Positions 46,183 to 55,632 of a stretch of DNA of 64,000 nt are shown piece by piece. Source of the DNA: UBA9611 sp965237595 (lineage in GTDB: Bacteria; Chloroflexota; Dehalococcoidia; Lucifugimonadales; UBA3495); NCBI GenBank assembly GCA_965237595.1, contig CBDEFY010000007.1:310001-374000 (forward strand), given 5' to 3'. The notes under the pieces were generated by a model, which saw only the letters and a program-made list of their open reading frames with translations, was not told where the DNA came from and made no database searches. Position 1 is the stretch's first letter, and the number at the start of each line of letters is the position of its first letter. Position numbers and translations under genes: made by a program.

Positions 46183-46648
46183 TCCCCATATCAGACTGCG
46201 GGTGTCCAAAGAACCCGTCATCCTTCACGGCGGTGATAGTAGCGGCATCCACGAAAGCCGTCAAGTATCCTATCGGGATCACAAAACCATCTCTCGGTGC
46301 CGTGAATTAGCGTCCGCCAGGCAACGGGAGGCGGCTTTCCGAAAGTCGGTGTGAAGATCAGGAGAAGCAAATGGGGTTCCAGTTGACGGCTGGCTCCCTT
46401 TGACTCATCAGCCGAAGCATGAGCATGATACCTGGTGACCTCACGTGCCCCGTCCCACAAGGACCTCGCTGCGATTAAGCCAGGATGGTTCCGTTTGCTT
46501 TTAGGGTTTGCCACGCCTAGGCCTAGATGTGACTGCCACTAAAAGCAAACGGAATCACTTCCCCTACAGCAGTTCCGAAGTGGAGTAGACCCTGGGGCGC
46601 TGGATTAACTACCGGTCCGGCGAGGATGTCAACCTGACACGTCTAGTA
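46183..46648. other. Intergenic region with an inverted-repeat element
   Basis: No gene seen. It contains the 16-bp inverted repeat at 46489-46554 and the left flank of the IS630 element. Confidence 0.45.
46489..46554. repeat. 16-bp perfect inverted repeat with palindromic centre
   Basis: TTCCGTTTGCTTTTAG at 46489-46504 and its complement at 46539-46554, with CCTAGGCCTAG in the 34-bp centre. Total 66 bp. It could fold into a cruciform or be a minimal MITE; no T-tract. Confidence 0.7.
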
Positions 46649-46649
46649 C

Positions 46650-47306
46650 TCAGTCAACCGTAAAATCGGAAGGGTAAAGGCGGTGAAGTTTGGTTCGTGC
46701 GTCCCGGGTGTTGAACCGCCAGTTGATGGTGGCTCTGGCGGCGTTGCGCTCCTTGACCAGAGCATCGACTTCCCTCCTGAGGGCCTCCTCGCCGGAGAGC
46801 CGCTGCTTCAGGCAGGAGCGGGACAGGACGCTGAACTCGATCTCCGCCATGTTCAACCAACTCCCGTGCTTGGGCGTGTAATGAAACTCCAGCCGCCTGG
46901 CAATCCTCCGGGCTTCCTCAGCCGGGAAAGTCTCGTACAGCGATGCCCGGCGATGGGTATTCAGATTGTCCAAGACAACCCTTACCACCTCGGCTTCCGG
47001 GTAGGCTTCATCCGCCAGCCAGCGCATCCGGCGGGCGAAGTCTTGCATCGTGCGCCGCTCCGTGACCGCCACCCCTCGCCAACCCGCCAAGGGCTCGCAG
47101 GCCAAGAACAGGTTGCGGGTACCCTCCCGCCGGTATTCGTAGTCCTGCCGCAGCGGAAGTCCCGGCCGGGGCGGCAGAGCGGGCTGGGTCTCCGCCAACA
47201 ACTGGGTGGATGTCTCGTCAAAGCAAACCACCGGACGTTGGGGATCATAGGGTTCGGCGTAGAGATCCAGGACATCCTCCATGTTAGCCACAAATTCCGC
47301 GCTCAC
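46650..47306 (-). CDS. IS630 transposase, catalytic half (OrfB)
   Basis: 218 residues: VVCFDETSTQLLAETQPALP (first Asp), VVRVVLDNLNTHRRASLYET (second Asp) and FHYTPKHGSWLNMAEIEFSV (Glu). It must be joined to the upstream HTH half; the junction is a run of seven A (minus strand, about 47350), suggesting ribosomal slippage. Confidence 0.88.
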   Translation of the reverse strand: MSAEFVANMEDVLDLYAEPYDPQRPVVCFDETSTQLLAETQPALPPRPGLPLRQDYEYRREGTRNLFLACEPLAGWRGVAVTERRTMQDFARRMRWLADEAYPEAEVVRVVLDNLNTHRRASLYETFPAEEARRIARRLEFHYTPKHGSWLNMAEIEFSVLSRSCLKQRLSGEEALRREVDALVKERNAARATINWRFNTRDARTKLHRLYPSDFTVD

Positions 47307-47821
47307 CTTGGGAATGCACCACTCCTTCTTCTGCCACGGCTTGAGGGCGTTTTTTTGAGACGCTGGCGCACCCCCTCGTGGGACATGGAGGGCGTCAGCC
47401 CCAACTCGACCACCTTCCCGGCCAGCAGACGCAGGGTCCAGTGGTCATGCCCTTCCGGCGGCGGGCTGCAGGCCAAAGCAATCAGGTGGGCTTCGCCCCG
47501 GTCGTCCAACTTCCGGGGCCGGTTGGCCTGGGGACGGTCCTGCAAAACCCTCTCCAACCCTTCTTCGGCAAAGCGCTGCTTGACCCGGTATACGGTGCTC
47601 AGGGCCACATCCAAAGCTTCGGCCACTTGGGGTGCCGCCCAACCGTCGTCGCTCTTTAGGAGAATCCGCGCTCTAGCGGTCACTCGGGCTGAGTTTTTGC
47701 CAACCCGGATCAGTCGCTGGAGCTCTTCCCGTTGTTCCTGTGCCAGCCGCACCGCGTATTTGTCCCTGACCATCATTGCCACCCCCGCCATCAACACTTC
47801 CCACCAGGCAGGATAGCTCAA
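47303..47821 (-). CDS. IS630 transposase, DNA-binding half (OrfA)
   Basis: 172 residues. LQRLIRVGKNSARVTARARI then QVAEALDVALSTVYRVKQRF is the paired HTH typical of IS630; the end is out of frame (KKTPSSRGRRR) after the AAAAAAAC run, where the +1/-1 frame continues NALKPWQKKEW into the catalytic half. Confidence 0.85.
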   Translation of the reverse strand: MSYPAWWEVLMAGVAMMVRDKYAVRLAQEQREELQRLIRVGKNSARVTARARILLKSDDGWAAPQVAEALDVALSTVYRVKQRFAEEGLERVLQDRPQANRPRKLDDRGEAHLIALACSPPPEGHDHWTLRLLAGKVVELGLTPSMSHEGVRQRLKKTPSSRGRRRSGAFPR

Positions 47822-48094
47822 TTGGCCCCTTTCTTAAACAAATCCCAAAACCAAGTTGACTGAGTACTAGGTAAGCTATTCGCGAAAGGATAAACTCACC
47901 CCATGTTGGCCACCGGGCTGGCAGCACTGGCGCTCAAGCTCCTCGCGGTGGGAATTCGTATCGGCGCGGCAGGGAAACAGGGCTGTACGGCTATCCACAA
48001 TTTTAGATTTGTTCAACATTTCGTGACATCGCGCCGCCGGATGGGACACCACGCCGGACGCTGATGAAGAAGCCGCCTTAAACACTGGCTGTTT

Positions 48095-48395
48095 GCGCTC
48101 CTCCGGCCGGGAGATTACCGATGTTGGACTCAACCTCCCGCACGGCCATCAGCAGAGGCCGACCATGCGAAAAGGGGCCGGTCTGCCGGAAGCTGGGCAG
48201 GAAGGCCCCCAGGGTGGATGGCGCCTTGGGCACGCAGCCGAGAGAACAGGCCGTCCCGCCGGTGCGCAACACGTCGACGGTGTCGATGCAGTCGCCGCTG
48301 GCCAGGACGGCTGGAAGGATCAGTCCGGCATTGGCCACCAGGCGGTGGTCGTCGAAGGCGATTCGGATCCGGTCGGGGTGGTTGCGTGGTAGCAT
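48095..48395 (-). pseudogene. IS1380-family transposase, N-terminal fragment
   Basis: Minus frame: DRIRIAFDDHRLVANAGLIL, GDCIDTVDVLRTGGTACSLG and PKAPSTLGAFLPSFRQTGP, the conserved start of IS1380 transposases. The frame then goes off the family pattern; no DDE core follows. Confidence 0.75.
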
Positions 48396-48518
48396 CTATT
48401 GGGTGCTCCTGGTTTGGGGTCGGGTTTGTCTTTCCAAAACCATTATCCCAGAAGCACAGGAGCACCTTCTTGCCGCTTCAGGACGCTAACCCGACGCCCT
48501 CCTTCGGTGGATTCGGGC

Positions 48519-48998
48519 TTAGCGTTTCGAAAGCTCGATGCAGAAGTTGTAGAGTTCGTCTCCTCGGATCTTGTAACTCCATGGGGCGGTACCGAGTGGT
48601 CCATCGCTGACTTCTATTGTCACCTCCTCCAGGCGGCGGGAATCTGGATCTACTGAGAACTCATAGTGTCCGTGGGATGCCGCGTTCCGCAAGTGATGAA
48701 CGAAGTCATTCAGAAATTCACTCTCCGAACCTTCATTTCCGGTGAACTCCCATTTCGGCCACCCCTTCCCGTCAATGTCCTGAAGGGTTGTTGATCCAAA
48801 GTCCTTTTCGCCTTCGTTCGTATGGCGTTGCCATGGAACGACGACTATCCCTAGGAGGGAGTTCACCAGTTGCGTTATTACGTGGAAGTCTTTCCTGATA
48901 GCGTAGGACTCCGTTGCCAACTCAAGGTTTCGTCGAGTTCGCTTCGCAAACCCTCTGGTAGTTCTTCTGCTTTCAGGTGTATTTTCCTCTCTTCCCAT
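48519..48998 (-). CDS. HEPN-family protein (paralogue 2)
   Basis: 159 residues. FHVITQLVNSLLGIVVVPWQ, HHLRNAASHGHYEFS (RX4H motif) and YKIRGDELYNFCIELSKR parallel the gene at 42684-43184 over nearly the whole length, with clear divergence between. It stands alone between an IS1380 relic and the HNH lipoprotein gene. Likely RNA-cutting effector, inferred. Confidence 0.75.
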   Translation of the reverse strand: MGREENTPESRRTTRGFAKRTRRNLELATESYAIRKDFHVITQLVNSLLGIVVVPWQRHTNEGEKDFGSTTLQDIDGKGWPKWEFTGNEGSESEFLNDFVHHLRNAASHGHYEFSVDPDSRRLEEVTIEVSDGPLGTAPWSYKIRGDELYNFCIELSKR

Positions 48999-49016
48999 GA
49001 GACTCCCTCCGTATAG

Positions 49017-50732
49017 CTATCGTTCGCACACCACCCCATCCCCGTCTCCGTCCCGTGCGCTGGGGACCATCGCCTTCGGAAATCCCCTTCCTCCGCCCCG
49101 GCTGCCCTGCACTCGCTGCTCCCCCGGGGACTCCGCCTCCTCGCACGACCCGTACACGGAACCCTCCGGCTCCACCGTAGGCTCGGGCTTATGCTCCCCC
49201 GTCGCCGTCCCCAGGGCTTCCCAGAGCTCCAAATCCGGCGGGTGTTCGCAGGTCCCCAGCATATCCATCACGATCGCCGACTCACGCTTGGTCATGGTCA
49301 GTCCCCACCGGGCCTTCACTTCCGTCCAGTCCGTGGCGTACTGACACCAGTAGTCCAGGTTCGGCGGTCCCCACTCCTCCGGTCCCTTGGCTCCCTTGCT
49401 CCGGTTGGCCCCCTGGGTTACGGCGATGAGGTGGTCTTCCCCCTGAAGGTAGTTGGCGTACTCCTCCCTCTTGTCGGCGTCCCAGCTCCACCCGCCCGAC
49501 AGGTGGGCGTTCTTCAGCGGCACCAGGTGGTCGATGTCCAGGTCGGACGGGTCTTCCACGTAGACGCCGGTAAAGGCTCCGTACCACTGGCCCGTTGCCA
49601 CCCGGCACCCTCTGTCAGTCTCGAAGGTCACAGAGACTAAGCTCTCTTCGACCAAGACCTCCTGCCGGGCGTCCTGGCAGTCCCCGTCCTCATCGACCCA
49701 GTGCTTCCAGTCGTCCCGGTCATATGCGGGGATGTCCGCCGGGATGGGGGCGACGGTGATCACCAGGGTGGTCGTGGTCGTGGTCGTGGGCGCCGCCCCT
49801 GTCGGGACCGGTGTGGACGTGGCAGTTACCGGCACGGGCGTGGAGACAACAGTGGGCGCTTCCCCGATCGCCGTGGGCGCCGCAAGAGGGGTTACGGGCG
49901 CCTGGCCGGGTGCCGGCCCCATGTCCAGCCCCGTGTCCAGTCCGCAGTCCGCTCCCGACCTGGCGAGGTCGGTGAAGTCCCCCTCTCCCGCCGCCTTAGT
50001 TGCCTCTGCCATCTCGCCCGGTCCGCCCAGTTGGTCCAGGAGGCACTGCATCCGCTCCCGTTCCTCCGGTCGCATTCCCATCATTGACGCAGCCGCGTCC
50101 CACTCCTCATCGTTCAGGCACGCTACCGTTACAAAGAGCCCCGTCATGCTCCCGGCCATGGCCCTCCCCGGGTCGCCCTCTATGCCTGCGGTCATGACGG
50201 CCCTGGGGTCGATGACTTTGAACGCGGCCCGGACGCAGTCGGAAGTTTCCGGGCTGAGGGGTCTTGGAGCAGGCACGAACCCGGCGAGAAAAATCCTTGC
50301 CAGGGTCTCGTCTTCCATGCACCCAAGGAGCTTGGCCTGTTCTTCCGGGGACCCAGGCCCCGGTCCTGTAAGCGCTCGGGCCAGTTTCTCGGGGTCATCG
50401 CCGATACAGGCCAGTTCGGTATCAGATAGTTCGGAGAGCATTGCCCCGGAGTCCTGGAACCTGAGGGGAGCGAGTACTCCCAGGGACACTGGAGTTGCTG
50501 TTGGTTCGGGAGTCGGAGTACTGGCTGGCGTCGCCTTGGGCGCGGCGGTGGGTCTCTCCGTCGGGGCATGGGTGGAAACGGGGGCGTCAGTGGACGCCGG
50601 TGCTGCGACCCTGGACGATACCTGGGTCGGAGTCGGGACTTCTTCCGGGGCAGGTGTTGTGTCGGAGCAGGCTGTCAGGGTCGCCAGGGTGACCAGGAGA
50701 GTGACGGTTGCCGAGAGGAACAGTTTCAGCAC
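49017..50732 (-). CDS. Secreted lipoprotein nuclease: HNH plus excalibur domain (second copy)
   Basis: 571 residues. Signal peptide with lipobox ATLTAC, a Pro/Thr linker to about 75, a helical domain (LSDTELACIGDDPEKLARAL, LNDEEWDAAASMMGM), a second Thr/Pro linker, then an HNH nuclease: DLDIDHLVPLKNAHLSGGWS and LIAVTQGANRSKGAKGPEEW, and a terminal excalibur motif DGDGDGVVCER. The Asp-His-Leu-Val-Pro-Leu step marks the DUF1524/HNH catalytic core. It shares its plan with 15458-16507 and adds an extra helical domain. Probably a surface DNase for nutrient scavenging or competition. Confidence 0.85.
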   Translation of the reverse strand: MLKLFLSATVTLLVTLATLTACSDTTPAPEEVPTPTQVSSRVAAPASTDAPVSTHAPTERPTAAPKATPASTPTPEPTATPVSLGVLAPLRFQDSGAMLSELSDTELACIGDDPEKLARALTGPGPGSPEEQAKLLGCMEDETLARIFLAGFVPAPRPLSPETSDCVRAAFKVIDPRAVMTAGIEGDPGRAMAGSMTGLFVTVACLNDEEWDAAASMMGMRPEERERMQCLLDQLGGPGEMAEATKAAGEGDFTDLARSGADCGLDTGLDMGPAPGQAPVTPLAAPTAIGEAPTVVSTPVPVTATSTPVPTGAAPTTTTTTTLVITVAPIPADIPAYDRDDWKHWVDEDGDCQDARQEVLVEESLVSVTFETDRGCRVATGQWYGAFTGVYVEDPSDLDIDHLVPLKNAHLSGGWSWDADKREEYANYLQGEDHLIAVTQGANRSKGAKGPEEWGPPNLDYWCQYATDWTEVKARWGLTMTKRESAIVMDMLGTCEHPPDLELWEALGTATGEHKPEPTVEPEGSVYGSCEEAESPGEQRVQGSRGGGRGFPKAMVPSARDGDGDGVVCER

Positions 50733-50988
50733 TTGGTGTTTCCTTTCTTCGCTGAGGACAGTTGGTTGCTTCTCAGGGCATTCAGCATGCAGTTTGGGAA
50801 ATCAATTTGACCTATCTTCATAAGGGTTTGGCAGTTAGCCTGGCATTGCAGTTCGGCTGTCAATCTGGTTTTGGGGTTCGTACGTGACCCGGAACATCTC
50901 GCCGTTCAGCCACCTCCGGAACTCCCCGCCCTCCGTGCAGGTCTTGTAAAGCTCCGTCCGGCATCTCGCCTTTGTTTGGCTCGTCAAT

Positions 50989-53900
50989 CTATTTGTTGGT
51001 CATCTGGTGCTCGGCTAGCTTGGCCTGGGCAGGATCACTCAGTAGCTTGGCGACGGCGACCTCGATGGCTTTGGCGGTTGCGCTGTTTGTTTGCCACTGA
51101 TGGCGAAGCAGGCTGCGGGCGGCGCGGGACTGGGCGGCGCCGGCGGGCTTGGTCTGGATGTCGCTATCGGCGATGATGGTTGCACACTCTTGCTCGGCGG
51201 CTCTCCCGAGTTGGCTCAGGCAAACGTGAAGTGGGTCGCTGGCATCGTAACGTGGAATGGGTAGCTTCCAACCGTGTTTCTCGAAGTCCCTTGCACCGTA
51301 TAGTCCTTTTGTCATGAATGTTGCTGCGGACATCGCCAGTTCGTCGCTGTTGATTACGGCAAGAAGGTAGTAGGCTTCGTCTTCTGATTGGCATTTTGTC
51401 TGGTACAGTTTGCGGTCTAAGATCGCGTTGTTATCTCGGATTACAGCCGCGGTAGGCTGTCCTGATGGCTCCGTTTCCGGCGATTGCGCCACGCAGGTAT
51501 TCCAGCTGGTTGGTCAGCTTGCCCAGGTGGTTTAAGTTGTTGTACAGGTCTTTGATGGTTCGATTTTTGTGGGCCTCTCCGAACATGGTAGCGGCGTTAT
51601 TCCAGCGTTGTTGCATTGTGGAGTGCAAGGCCGATATTTCCAGGCTACAGGCGTCGTGCTTGTCGTCTTCGCAATCGTCGTGGTTTAGCGGCATTGTCAT
51701 TGTGGAGCGGTGCACCGGTAGGACTTCCTTGACCGGGTCCAGCGCCACGTAGGGCGCAATACACTCGCCCAAGTACACGTCAAAGAGATGGTCGTTGCTC
51801 ACGACCCCTTCCAGCAGATTCAACTGTCCTTCGTACAGCATGTTGTCCTGGCTACCCAGGCGGGGCCGGATGTTAGTTATGTTGGCTGCTGGAAGCATCG
51901 CTGTGTGAGGCACCGTTTCAACGAAGAAAAGCCGGCGGTCAACGATTGTTGGACCCTGGTTGGAGAGTTCGGCGTAGGGTGACTTGAACTTGCCGTCGTC
52001 GTGGCGGAGAGCTTCGCTCTTCCGTGTGATACCTTCGTAGTCTTCCTCCCAGTCGCCTCTCCACATCTGTACTGTTCCGGGCGCCAGTGGTGCTCCCTTA
52101 TCCATGCCTGTGTACTCCGCGAACACCACGCTGGCTGGCATTGGGAAGAAGTCCGGCTCCACATTATCCAGGTCCCACGATTCGTGGACCTGAAAGTTCA
52201 GCCCGATGCTGGGTGCGTTGCGTCCGCCCTTGCGCTTGTAGTTTCCACCTCTCCACTTCAGATGCTGTCCGGTGCGTAGGGTGCTGTGGGGCATCACCAT
52301 GCCGATGGTGGCTTTCGACTTGGCGTACAGCTCAGCGCACCGTGTGTAGAACAGCGTGGCGATATCCTGGTAGGGAGCTAGTTTTCCTCCTGCCCATATC
52401 TGGTAGCGCTTTTCGCTCATCTCCCGCAGTTCGGTTCGAATGATGTCCGCGCTCTGGCCATAGGTGAGCCAGGGCGGGTTGCCGATGATGCGGTCAACCT
52501 TCTCCTCGGCGATCACCGCCGGACGGATCATGTTGCGTATGTAGTACGCCCACACGTGGTTGCGGTCGGCGGCATGCAGGTCCCTCATCAGGGTGGCGAC
52601 GGCCCTGATGCCCTGGCGGCATCCGTCGCTGATGGGGTAGATGTCAGCGATGTGCTCGGCGTCCCGCCCTTGGTCGATGGCTGTGGCGATTTCGGAGATG
52701 AGCCGGTCCATATCTGCCTGCTGGCGGGCGAGTTCCCTGGGGATGCTGAAGATGATCTCCCCCGTGTGTCCTGGCAGGGTTTCACGGGTTTCCAGCTCGA
52801 TGGACTGGCTGGCGGAGAGGGTGCCGGTATCGTAGCGGAGCTGCATTGAGTCGCCTAGGTAGATGGGGGCGCTCACGGCGCCGGTGCCCGTTCCCTCGGC
52901 GCGGGCGGCGCGGATGGTATCGGCGGCGGCCATCACCCAGGTGGCCTTGGCCAACTGGACCGCCACTGGGTGGATGTCGATCCCGACCACGTTCTCCTGG
53001 AGCTTCCGCAACGTCTCCGTTGGTGACAACTCACCGACATGGCTGAGAATCCGCTCGACTACCGTTTCGATGAATGTCCCGCTGCCGCAGGAAGGGTCAA
53101 GCACCCGCTGGTTCAGGGGGTCGTCAACCACCGTCTCCGTGATTTCTCTCGCTAACCACCGGGGGGTGTAGTACTCGCCCAGCCTTTTGCGTTCGTCCTG
53201 CGTGATCACATTTTGGTAGAGGGTGGGTGCTACCTCTTTCGCGTTCTGGGTCCAGTCAAACTGTTCCGCTACGCGGGCGATTTCGCGTAGGTATGCGGTT
53301 TCCTCAACCTCCGTGGGCCAGGTGAACAGGTCGGCGTCGATGACGCCGTGCAGATCGGACTGCTCAGCCAGGATATGGCCCTTGAGCAAAGCGTCCGGCC
53401 TCTCGGAGGCGTGGAGGGCTACATCGCCCAGCAGTTGCTGCTGCATGATGACAGCGATCAGGCTGGTGATGTAGGTGTGCCTGATGAACATCCAGTCGCT
53501 TTCGTCACCTGCCGTGGCAGCGTCCTTGCCCAGGGCCACCTGCAGCAGGTCCTGCCAGAGCCGGCGTTTCACCGCCACTGTCGGATCGTCCCTGTGTGCC
53601 TCGTAAGCTCCCTGCAAGAGCAGGTTGCTGGCGTGGAATGCGTCGGATTCACTCCCGAAGAGGCGTTCCAAGTTCTCTGCTGTTGGGCTGGCGTCTTTGG
53701 CCGGGGCTGATATGATCCCGTGCAGGTACTCCCGCAGGCGAGGTGCTTGTTCAGCGTGGTCGAAGATGCTCATTGCTGTCTGATGTTGCAGGGGCAGTTT
53801 CTCTTCGCCTACCCGACGCAGGAAGTAGTGGACGCCGTCGGTGAGGATGCCGTTCCGAACGCCCGTACCGGCTTTGAGCAGGCTCTCTAGGTATCCACCC

Positions 53901-54232
53901 AGCTGGTCGATGTAGCCGCGAACCGGTAGTCCGTTCCGCACGATGTCCTTCTTGAACTCGATACAGGTGTTGTGGACGTAGAGGTCCATCCGGCCGGGGT
54001 TGCCGATCCCCGGCGGCCCTTCGGTGGTTGTCTCCGCCAGGGCGGCTATGCTGGCTGTTTCCATGAAACGCTGGAACGCGGCTCGGATGTCGTTCTCAGA
54101 CGCGCTGCTCTTGTGGCGCTCCAGGACGAGGCCGAACGCTTCCTGCTCTTTGTCAGTAGTCATCGTCATTCCTTGCGATTTGGCTTGCAGATGCGACTGC
54201 GTTCCACGCGATTGCTTGCTTGGCGTTGTCAT
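50989..54232 (-). pseudogene. Type IIG restriction-modification enzyme, frameshifted near its end
   Basis: The main frame (54232-51431) is 933 residues: a PD-(D/E)XK-like site RMDLYVHNTCIEFKKD near 82-98, SAM motif I RVLDPSCGSGTFIE near 377, catalytic NPPWLTY near 570, then target-recognition sequence. The frame shifts near 51440-51490; the second frame (51492-50989) continues with VIRDNNAILDRKLYQTKCQS and YYLLAVINSDELA, as in intact relatives. Combined length about 1080. Such single-chain enzymes cut and methylate on their own. A one-base error would explain the break. Confidence 0.82.
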
Positions 54233-54475
54233 TACACCAAGACAAGTTACCTCGGGCCGGCGTCATGCGCGGCTTGCTCCAGGAAGTAACCCGGCGTGCT
54301 TCCGCGGTATGCTACTCAGGAGTACGTGGGGCCCCGCTAAAACGGCCAAAATTCCGGAACGAATTTCGTCTCAACATTGATCACATTCAGCCGCCGCTCA
54401 AACGCACGGCGAGTTTCGCAATTTTCTCGATGTTGGCTTTCTGTTGACAGTGCCGGCAGGTGCCGGCGGGGGACA

Positions 54476-54898
54476 TCAGCCGTGCTGTTGTTGGCTGAAG
54501 GGGTTGATGACTCTCAGTCCCCCGTAGTCCTGCTGGTCGTTCATGTCCTCGGAGTAGACCGCCTCGCACCTGATGACGCCTGCTGCCGCGAGTATCGCGG
54601 CGTCCCAGTAGGATATGCCGAAGCGGTCGCTGAGTTCCGTCGCCCTCCGGAAGACCTCGGTTGTGACCGGTTGCACGGGCACTTCCGCCAGCCCTTCTAT
54701 GAACCTCATGGCTTCATCGTGGCTCAGCCTGTTGGGCCGGGACCGCCGGGTGGCCTGGTAGTAGAACTCCTGCAGGACCTGGACCGATAGGGCCAGCGAG
54801 TTCTCTCCCAGGACCTCGATGGCCCTGGCGCGCTTGCCTGCCTCCGCCGGGTCGGCGCTGACGGCGTAGAGGAGGATGTTGGAGTCAGCGAGGCGCAC
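54476..54898 (-). CDS. PIN-domain toxin (VapC-like), second pair
   Basis: 140 residues: MRLADSNILLYAVSADPAEA, VQVLQEFYYQATRRSRP, FGISYWDAAILAAAGV and VYSEDMNDQQ carry the PIN acidic residues. It overlaps its antitoxin by 14 nt and lies 243 bp from the type IIG gene on the same strand. Confidence 0.9.
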   Translation of the reverse strand: MRLADSNILLYAVSADPAEAGKRARAIEVLGENSLALSVQVLQEFYYQATRRSRPNRLSHDEAMRFIEGLAEVPVQPVTTEVFRRATELSDRFGISYWDAAILAAAGVIRCEAVYSEDMNDQQDYGGLRVINPFSQQQHG

Positions 54899-55175
54899 TC
54901 TGCTGGTACATCTCCTCTCTGGTCAGGTTGTCGGTCATGGAGATCCCGACCCCCTTGTGGTGGAATTCTTCCGTTATCTCGGCCAGCCTGCGGCGGCGTC
55001 TTTCGGGCTCCGTTTCCCCCGTGTTCCCTTGAGCCCCGCCGTTTATGACGCCTAGCATGTGGTCCCTGATCATTGCCGAGACGGAGGTCCCCTGCTCGGC
55101 CGCCATGATCCGCAGTCGCCGGTGGGTCTCGTCGTCCATGCTGACGCTGACGTTCTTCATCTCTTCCGCTGCCAC
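54885..55175 (-). CDS. VapB-like RHH antitoxin, second pair
   Basis: 96 residues from a GTG, or 91 from ATG 55160 (MKNVSVSMDDETHRRLRIMA). The RHH core is followed by a charged tail (EPERRRRRLAEITEEF) that probably wraps the toxin. A TAGTGAATCACTA palindrome sits just upstream. Confidence 0.85.
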   Translation of the reverse strand: MAAEEMKNVSVSMDDETHRRLRIMAAEQGTSVSAMIRDHMLGVINGGAQGNTGETEPERRRRRLAEITEEFHHKGVGISMTDNLTREEMYQQSAPR

Positions 55176-55179
55176 TATT

Positions 55180-55194
55180 TTAGTGAATCACTAA
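55180..55194. promoter_or_regulatory. Palindromic operator candidate for the second VapBC
   Basis: TTAGTGAATCACTAA is a perfect palindrome with a single central base, 5 bp upstream of the GTG start. It shares TAGTG/CACTA half-sites with the operator candidate at 11895-11913. Confidence 0.55.
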
Positions 55195-55632
55195 TATCCT
55201 TGCAGGAGTTTACCTGCTTTCCCTTCCCGCTGGCAACTTGGCTTCTGTGGTTCCCTGGCTCTTCTCAGCATTTCTGCAGCTACAGTACCGCCTCCATCTG
55301 AGATGGCCTGCCAGGCGAACCTTGTCGTCTGGGACTGACAGGCGGCTCCGTAATCGCCCCGCAAGGTTTCGGTTGCAGCCTATTTTTGTGCGGGACATGT
55401 GCAGCAGCCCGCTCTCTATGCGGACGGACTGTGGATTGACCCGGCCGTATAAGATCGCCGGGGCTCCCACGATGTTGCTGCAGCTGACTCCCATTTCGCC
55501 GAGACTCCCGGCCGCGGCTTCCAGCGTCTCGCATCACCTGTTGGAGATAGCAAAGGTTGACCGGCATCGGGGGACTTTTAAGATACACTCAGTTTTTTTA
55601 CGCTGTCCCACTGAACCTGAATACGCGTAACT
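55195..55632. other. Intergenic region, no gene seen
   Basis: Between the divergent VapBC and LivK-like genes. No protein-like frame or repeat stood out. Confidence 0.4.

Larger units (their letters stand above)
46649..47864 (-). mobile_element. IS630-family insertion sequence
   Basis: 1216 bp bounded by CTCAGTCAAC and GTTGACTGAG and flanked by TA on both sides (46647-46648, 47865-47866), the IS630/Tc1 target. Including flanks, the ends match over 16 bp. It carries two overlapping minus-strand ORFs. Both ends and the TA duplication are intact. Confidence 0.88.

Noticed and set aside
49732..50823. 363-codon plus-strand frame
   Set aside because: Antisense of the HNH lipoprotein linker, whose repeats leave the opposite strand open.
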